Below are positions 58,901-64,000 of a DNA stretch of 64,000 bases, in pieces. A program made the translations under genes and the position numbers. The notes below the pieces were generated by a model that saw nothing but the letters and a program-made list of their open reading frames with translations, ran no database searches and was not told where the DNA came from. The DNA is from Sphingobacteriaceae bacterium. Lineage in GTDB: Bacteria; Bacteroidota; Bacteroidia; B-17B0; Aurantibacillaceae. Every line of letters begins with the position of its first letter. Positions within the stretch are counted from its first letter, which is position 1. The stretch lies in the NCBI GenBank assembly GCA_016709575.1, contig JADJMM010000003.1:324998-388997 (forward strand), read 5' to 3'.

Positions 58901-59579
58901 CAGCGAAATATTAATTATAGATGACGAGGCGCAAATTCGGAAGCTGCTGGAAATTACTTTACAGAGCAACGATTTTGTTGTGCGTGAAGCAACCACAGCT
59001 AAGGAAGGTTTATTAGCTGCTGCAAATCATCCGCCGGATTTAATAATTCTGGATTTAGGTCTGCCGGATGAAAGTGGTCATGAAGTTTTAAAAAAATTAC
59101 GTGAATGGTATTCAAAACCTATTCTAATTCTTTCGGTGCAAAACAGTGAAGAAGATATTGTAAAAGCTTTAGATAATGGCGCGAATGATTATTTAACCAA
59201 ACCCTTCCGCACAGGAGAACTTTTGGCAAGAATGCGTTCATCACTCCGTAAAGGCGATTCGGAAAAAGATAGTCCTGCTTTGGATTTTGATGATTTGCAA
59301 ATTGATTTCACAACACGGACGGTGAGAAAAAATAATGAGCTTGTAAAACTTACAGCAACTGAATACTCTCTGCTAATCTTATTTGCAAAGAATGAAGGAA
59401 GAGTGCTGACTTATAAATATGTTTTACGGGAAGGGTGGGGGCCCGGACAAGTTAACGAATCTCAATACTTAAGAGTTTACATTGCGCAATTGCGAAAAAA
59501 AATAGAAGATAATCCAAACAGACCGCTGCACTTGTTAACCGAATCCGGAGTTGGTTACAGGTTTGTAGGAAAAAAATAA
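58893..59579 (+). CDS. KdpE-like OmpR-family response regulator
   Basis: Transcription regulator of 228 residues. The receiver has acidic Asp10/Asp11, phosphorylated Asp54 in LIILDLGLPDESG, and the Lys of YLTKPFRTGELLAR. The winged-helix domain ends in ESQYLRVYIAQLRKKIEDNP, very close to KdpE. ATG 58893 lies within the kinase gene's last codons, so kinase and regulator are translationally coupled. Its targets may include the downstream porin; K+ control is inferred by homology only. Confidence 0.92.
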   Translation: MNSSEILIIDDEAQIRKLLEITLQSNDFVVREATTAKEGLLAAANHPPDLIILDLGLPDESGHEVLKKLREWYSKPILILSVQNSEEDIVKALDNGANDYLTKPFRTGELLARMRSSLRKGDSEKDSPALDFDDLQIDFTTRTVRKNNELVKLTATEYSLLILFAKNEGRVLTYKYVLREGWGPGQVNESQYLRVYIAQLRKKIEDNPNRPLHLLTESGVGYRFVGKK

Positions 59580-59601
59580 AACAACAACATAATTTTTAAA
59601 G

Positions 59602-59985
59602 ATGATTTTAAACGTAAAAAGTTTGAACGGGATTTGTTTTGCCCTAATGTTTGCCACGCTTTCACTAAGTGTTAGCTCGCAAAGCAAAACAGGAAAGTCA
59701 TATACAGCCTTTGCTAAAAGCGGCGACTTAATTTTATACGAAAAGGAAATTTATCCGAATCCGAAAAGTTTTGTTTCGGTAACAAAGTATTATTTCACTT
59801 ATAAAAATAATGAAGATGCTTATGAACTAACGAAATATAATTTAAAGAGAGTCTTTATAAACAACATTGAGTTTTGCGAAGCCATAGAACAATATTTTAG
59901 TTCAGATGCCGAGCTTCCAAAATACGATGCCAATTTTAAACAATACACATTAATCAGATTATATATTAAATACAACAAAAAATGA
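59602..59985 (+). CDS. Hypothetical secreted protein
   Basis: Protein of 127 residues with a signal peptide (GICFALMFATLSLSVSSQ). The mature part is Tyr/Lys-rich (SVTKYYFTYKNNEDAYELTK, LIRLYIKYNKK). No family is recognised. The frame is intact. It starts 22 nt after the KdpE-like gene and its stop overlaps the porin ATG by 4 bp, so it is part of the same operon. Confidence 0.7.
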   Translation: MILNVKSLNGICFALMFATLSLSVSSQSKTGKSYTAFAKSGDLILYEKEIYPNPKSFVSVTKYYFTYKNNEDAYELTKYNLKRVFINNIEFCEAIEQYFSSDAELPKYDANFKQYTLIRLYIKYNKK

Positions 59986-61427
59986 AAACAAAATTACTTA
60001 GCATGGCCCTCTTTGCATTTACATTGACAGCTTTTGCACAAGAAGACACAGCAACAAAAACTACTGCAGTCAAAATGGTTCCTTCTGATGATGATGATGA
60101 GAATAATAAAATAAATAAACAAAAAGGTGAGCCATTAGAAGGGATGGATGCAACCTGGTGGAATGGCGGCGATAGACGCTCTAAACAAACACTAGCCGGA
60201 AAGTATTTTACACCAACTGTAATGTTGGATTGCAATTACACATACTCATTTGCTGATCCTATAGATAATACAGTAGTAGGTTCTACTGCGTTAGCTAGAA
60301 ACAATGAAATGCAGGTTTCCGGCGCATATTTAGGTGGCGACTTCACTTATAAAGGCGCTCGTGCGCATATTGTTACTCAGTTTGGTACCCGCTCACAAGT
60401 AGTACCGCGTAATGATTATAGTCCGTACAAAGGACAATATCAATTGGCTGATGTATATCGCTATTTAGCGGAAGCAAACGCAGGATATCACTTTAATGTA
60501 TTACATGGTATTAACGTAGATGCAGGTATGTTTATGTCTTATATTGGATTGAACTCATATTATCAAGTAGAAAATTGGGAATACCAAGCATCTTATACTT
60601 CTGACAATACGCCTTGGTTCTTCAATGGAATAAGGATACAGATCTTCGCTACAAAAAAATTAAAAATTGAACCATGGATTATTAACGGCTGGCAAAGTTA
60701 CGGTATGTATAATAAGCAACCCGGCGTTGGTGGTAACATTACCTGGTGCCCTAATGAAAACATTAAGTTGTTAACTAATAATTATTATGGAGCTGATGCC
60801 GCGCTTATTCCTTCACGTAAAAGGTTCCATTCAGATAATAGTGTATTGGTAAGATATTTCAACAGGAAACAATCTAAGGGCATTAGCCAAATGGCATTCT
60901 CTTTAACAGGTGATTTTGGATTTGAAAAAGGCGGTGGAGTAAATGGATTAAATAGCGATCTTGACACTGTAGGCGGAAGAACTCCTAAAGGTCCTGCTCA
61001 ATATTTTGCAAGTGTTATGTTTTATAATAGAATTTGGTTTGCAAAAAATAAATTTGCCTGGACCATTGGAGGTGGTTACATGCAAAATCCAGGACGTTAT
61101 TTAGTATTGTACCCAACCGGTCAAGCAAGTCCATTACCAAATCCATCTAATCCGACAAGTTCAGCCGGTGCGTTTCCTTATAGTGCAAATCCAGGTGATC
61201 AATTTACTGGGTTTGATTATTCTACCAATATTGATTGGCAACCAAATAAACATGTATTATTCCGTTTAGAATATGTTCATCGTGAATCTAGTGTTCCCTA
61301 TTTTGCAGGACATGGTGGTGTAACATCACCAACTGGTTACCAAACTTCATCTTTGACTCCAGATTGGAAGCCGGATTTGATTAAGTGGGAAGACAGAATA
61401 ATATTCGCGGTTTTGTTTAGATTATAG
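59982..61427 (+). CDS. Outer-membrane beta-barrel porin (OmpL-like/BBP2 type)
   Basis: Barrel protein of 481 residues with a signal peptide (KTKLLSMALFAFTLTAFAQ), an acidic spacer (SDDDDENN), then many amphipathic strands (YFTPTVMLDCNYTYSFAD, HVLFRLEYVHRESSVPYFAG) and the C-terminal aromatic strand IIFAVLFRL. This BBP2-type porin often accompanies kdp genes in Bacteroidota, matching its place behind a KdpDE-like pair. The frame is intact. The 4-bp overlap with the upstream gene implies co-expression. Solute specificity is not visible. Confidence 0.82.
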   Translation: MKTKLLSMALFAFTLTAFAQEDTATKTTAVKMVPSDDDDENNKINKQKGEPLEGMDATWWNGGDRRSKQTLAGKYFTPTVMLDCNYTYSFADPIDNTVVGSTALARNNEMQVSGAYLGGDFTYKGARAHIVTQFGTRSQVVPRNDYSPYKGQYQLADVYRYLAEANAGYHFNVLHGINVDAGMFMSYIGLNSYYQVENWEYQASYTSDNTPWFFNGIRIQIFATKKLKIEPWIINGWQSYGMYNKQPGVGGNITWCPNENIKLLTNNYYGADAALIPSRKRFHSDNSVLVRYFNRKQSKGISQMAFSLTGDFGFEKGGGVNGLNSDLDTVGGRTPKGPAQYFASVMFYNRIWFAKNKFAWTIGGGYMQNPGRYLVLYPTGQASPLPNPSNPTSSAGAFPYSANPGDQFTGFDYSTNIDWQPNKHVLFRLEYVHRESSVPYFAGHGGVTSPTGYQTSSLTPDWKPDLIKWEDRIIFAVLFRL

Positions 61428-61429
61428 AA

Positions 61430-61452
61430 AAGGCGGGAATAATTCCCGCCTT
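61430..61452. terminator. Bidirectional terminator, porin and convergent gene
   Basis: AAGGCGGGAATAATTCCCGCCTT is a near-perfect palindrome just after the porin stop. On the minus strand it is followed by TTCTATAATC; T-tracts are weak both ways. The convergent gene's stop codon touches its edge. Confidence 0.7.
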
Positions 61453-62072
61453 CATATTCTTGCGCAGCTTCGATCAAAACTATTTCTTTTTGAGAACGTA
61501 ATCGGCATCTTTTTGGCTAATTGCTTTGCCCATTCCGCCCAAATTTTTTGACCTTCTTCAGTAACATTAATGGTTAATGATATTTTATCGGAGTAGCCTT
61601 CATTAGATGCATAAAAGATTCCAAACGTAATTTTATGTTTTCCTGGTGTTAATTTAGAAAGTGCTTCTAAGGCTCTTGCATGACTAGCCTCTTTACCCAT
61701 ATGCCATTCGCCATAATGATTTTTCGGATCTATTGCTAATGCAAATGAAAAATAGGTTAATGATTCTTCAGATGAGTATAACATAAACGTTGAACCAAAT
61801 ATATCCTGTCCATCTGCCTCTAAGTTCATCATCACCTTGTTTGCAAATTCTCTTTTTAAAGGTGGTTTATTAAGCGGCATGTACACATATATTTCTTCCC
61901 CTGAATTAAATTCCGTTTTGCTTTTCACCTCTGAGGTTTTCCCATGAACAATTTTAGTGTTTGATGCGATTGGATCGTTTCCTGCTTTAACATTAAATCC
62001 AAAAACAAAAAACGCAACTGTACTTAGATAAATAATTGAAATACTTTTTTTCATATTGCTTAGTTTTTTCAT
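61452..62072 (-). CDS. Hypothetical secreted protein
   Basis: Protein of 206 residues with a signal peptide; starts at 62072 or at the internal MKKSISIIYLSTVAFFVFG are both possible. The mature part contains EEIYVYMPLNKPPLKREFAN and LTPGKHKITFGIFYASNEGY, a beta-sandwich-like pattern seen in uncharacterised Bacteroidota proteins. The C-terminal ~15 residues (SKRNSFDRSCARI) run into the terminator and may reflect a frame error. It begins 11 nt after the next minus-strand gene and is likely co-transcribed. Confidence 0.65.
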   Translation of the reverse strand: MKKLSNMKKSISIIYLSTVAFFVFGFNVKAGNDPIASNTKIVHGKTSEVKSKTEFNSGEEIYVYMPLNKPPLKREFANKVMMNLEADGQDIFGSTFMLYSSEESLTYFSFALAIDPKNHYGEWHMGKEASHARALEALSKLTPGKHKITFGIFYASNEGYSDKISLTINVTEEGQKIWAEWAKQLAKKMPITFSKRNSFDRSCARI

Positions 62073-62083
62073 GATTAATTTTT

Positions 62084-63064
62084 TTACTTAATTTCAATTC
62101 CTCTGGCGTAAACTTGTTTTTTCTTAACAGTTTTTCCATCCGGTGCGTAAGTAATCCACTCACCTTCTTTGTTTCCGAAATCGTACATTCCCATTTCCTT
62201 CAACAGGCCTTTACCATCGTAAATAAAATGCATGCCATGGCGCTTATCGTTTTTATTTCTTCCCTTCTCCAGAAGATTGCCTTTGTAATCGTAGTTATAG
62301 TGCGCTCCATCCTTTACTACGTAACCCGATTCGGTGAGTGTTTCTCTAAATTCGGTATACTCTTTTATTGCACCGGTTGGACCAAATCTTCTTTCATATC
62401 TCCTTACTCCGTCTTTATATAAATATTCTACTTCCACAATTATATCTTGACCTTCAACATAATTATAATCGAGTAACTGACCATCTCTTAAACTCATGTA
62501 ATATTCTACTTTATCCTTCATCACGGTTTTGGTTTCAGAACTTAAGTAGTTTATTCCATAACCATTTAAAAATTCGCGTCCATCAATAATTTTGAAATCC
62601 TGAAATTCATTACTAAACCCTTTTCGGTTTAAATCCGATTTCAATACTTCCGGACCTTTTTTTCCACCCTTCCCCTCAAATTTTTCTTTATCATTTGATG
62701 TGGCATTATCGTACCAAATCTCAACAATCTGACACGTGGCGCAATCACCTGTTCCGGGTTTTCGTGTTGCTACAGGGTCGGTTTGTGCTACTAAACCAAC
62801 AACTGTAATTGTTTGTCCTTCTGTTTTCCAATTATTAACCGTTCGCAAAACAGCACCATACCCATCCTTTGCGGAAGAAGCAATTATTTCTCCTCCACCA
62901 GGGCAATTTTCAGTAGCTACCTTCTTTGCTTCTTCAATTGTTTTCTTTCCGTATGCATAGCCGTAGGCCCCTGTTGTTTTATTAAACGCCACCGCAGAAG
63001 CTGAATATGATTTTAAAATGATTGCGTTAACAACTACAATTATTGCAATTTTTAGTGTTCTCAT
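62084..63064 (-). CDS. Secreted DUF4189-like plus MORN/YwqK-like protein
   Basis: Protein of 326 residues with a signal peptide (LKIAIIVVVNAIILKSYSAS). The first domain (residues ~25-85) is DUF4189-like: AVAFNKTTGAYGYAYGKKTI and SSAKDGYGAVLRTV. A charged middle follows. The last ~100 residues carry YwqK/MORN-like units (NYDYKGNLLEKGRNKNDKRH, GMYDFGNKEGEWITYAPDGK), like those of the paralogues at 48-50 kb. Function unknown. The frame is intact. It lies between a T9SS cargo gene and another secreted gene on the same strand. Confidence 0.72.
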   Translation of the reverse strand: MRTLKIAIIVVVNAIILKSYSASAVAFNKTTGAYGYAYGKKTIEEAKKVATENCPGGGEIIASSAKDGYGAVLRTVNNWKTEGQTITVVGLVAQTDPVATRKPGTGDCATCQIVEIWYDNATSNDKEKFEGKGGKKGPEVLKSDLNRKGFSNEFQDFKIIDGREFLNGYGINYLSSETKTVMKDKVEYYMSLRDGQLLDYNYVEGQDIIVEVEYLYKDGVRRYERRFGPTGAIKEYTEFRETLTESGYVVKDGAHYNYDYKGNLLEKGRNKNDKRHGMHFIYDGKGLLKEMGMYDFGNKEGEWITYAPDGKTVKKKQVYARGIEIK

Positions 63065-63074
63065 GTTTTACTTT

Positions 63075-64000
63075 TTAATTATTGATAATTATCTTTTTAC
63101 CGATGATTGATTTTTCAGTTTTCAAATAATAAATACCCGCAGCTAATCCTGTTACCTTTAATTCATCAGTATTTAATTCTGAAGTATAAACTGTTTGTCC
63201 GATTGAATTAATTATTTCAACTTTTCCTTCAACACCTTGAGATGGTGAATTCGCCGTTTGAAGGATTAGGGTAAATTAAAACAGAACTTCCGTTTACTAA
63301 TTCATTAACTCCAGCGCAAGCTGAAACAGATTAATGTGGTTAGAAGTATTCATACAACCTTGTGCATTATAACCAGTAACTGTATAAGTAGTTGTTACTC
63401 CCGGCGAAACTGTAATTGCTGCAGTAGTTGCGCCTGTATTCCAGGAATATGTTGTAGCACCACTTGCTGTTAATGTAGCTGATTGTTGAACAGGCAAAGA
63501 ACAAATTAAACTTTGCGATGTAACAGAACCAACACTTGGATTTGTGCTTGCACCAATTGTTATAACTGTACTTCCTGAACATGTTCCACTTGTTCCACTA
63601 ACAGTGTAATTAGTTGACGAGGTTGGAGAAACTGAAATGGTTGTTGTATTTGGTCCTGTACTCCAAGTATAAGTAGAAGCACCGCTTGCTGTAATAATAA
63701 CCGGAGAACCACTACAAGAAATACTTGCTGAAGGAAGAGCGTTTATTATTATAGCTGAACCAACGTTTACTGAAATCACACTTGTTGAAGTACAAGATCC
63801 AATAGTGCCAATAACTGTATATGTAGTATTACCAGTTGGTGAAACAGTAATCACAGAAGTTGTTGCGCTCGTATTCCAAGAATATGTTGCAGCACCGCTT
63901 GCAGTTAATGTTGAAGAGCCGCCTGCGCAAATTGCAGTTGACGTTGCACTAACATTTAAATTGGGTGTATTATTTGTAATAGTAATTGTTTTTGTATTAC
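63075..64000 (-). CDS. T9SS cargo protein with Ig-like repeats, 3' part (runs off the window; frameshifted)
   Basis: C-terminal part of a large secreted protein; the 5' end lies beyond 64000. Visible are three or four Ser/Thr-rich Ig-like repeats of about 85 residues (TASGASTYTWSTGPNTTTIS, VSPTSSTNYTVSGTSGTC; TASGATTYSWNTGATTAAIT, VSPGVTTTYTVTGYNAQGC). The C-terminus is a T9SS type A sorting domain: VLIYPNPSNGEFTI, GKVEIINSIGQTVYTSELNT, GLAAGIYYLKTEKSIIGKKI, stop at 63075. Breaks occur near 63325 and 63255. It is similar in style to, but distinct from, the SprB repeats of the adhesin at 20-28 kb. Confidence 0.8.

Overview
The window comes from an AT-rich Bacteroidota chromosome, probably a gliding or T9SS-bearing member of the Flavobacteriales/Sphingobacteriales/Chitinophagales kind. 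The evidence is gldB-gldC, a PorP/SprF protein paired with a giant SprB-repeat adhesin, T9SS C-terminal sorting domains, futalosine-pathway menaquinone genes, and repeated TAnnTTTG -7 boxes typical of the Bacteroidota primary sigma factor. I see no rRNA, tRNA, CRISPR array, phage or insertion sequence.

Layout. 0.1-8.3 kb: minus-strand housekeeping genes (M42 peptidase; an RND exporter/acyltransferase/methyltransferase fusion; alpha/beta hydrolase, pth, mqnD, mqnB). 8.4-13.0 kb: three same-orientation copies of a ~290-bp fold-back repeat, interleaved with a pterin pair (queD-like, folE), a membrane protein, a truncated hemoglobin, and a PAS-SpoIIE phosphatase preceded by a strong promoter and a structured leader or small RNA. 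13-17.4 kb: ybaB, nadE, an outer-membrane barrel, gldB, gldC, a lipoprotein and a tiny Lys/Ala histone-like protein. 17.6-28.6 kb: surface and secretion block (Ig-like lipoprotein, PorP/SprF, 8.4-kb SprB-like adhesin). 28.7-46.7 kb: mixed metabolism and envelope genes (Nudix, PGI/PMI, lipB, beta-lactamase-like hydrolase, ferredoxin, PPIase, glucosaminidase, alkD, prolyl oligopeptidase, M14 carboxypeptidase, hemW, der, hmgA, trhO). 46.9-55.9 kb: tdh, two tandem YwqK/MORN-like proteins, cysS, M28 peptidase, polA. 56-64 kb: a battered two-gene accessory unit, an inverted half copy of the fold-back repeat, other palindromic repeats, a KdpDE-like two-component system with a porin, and secreted proteins running off the window edge.

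About 25 of roughly 55 genes are split by one or more frameshifts, mostly 1-base changes in homopolymers, and include genes expected to be essential (cysS, der, polA, folE). This looks like uncorrected long-read indel error rather than gene decay, so I annotate such genes as single spans and say where the break is.

Functional links: mqnB and mqnD are two steps of the futalosine route; queD-like and folE both handle pterin precursors; gldB, gldC, PorP/SprF and SprB belong to the gliding/T9SS machinery and cargo; the KdpDE-like pair sits before a porin. The most novel-looking items are the fold-back repeat family, the structured RNA before the SpoIIE gene, and the close abutment of -7 boxes to start codons, which suggests many leaderless or near-leaderless mRNAs.
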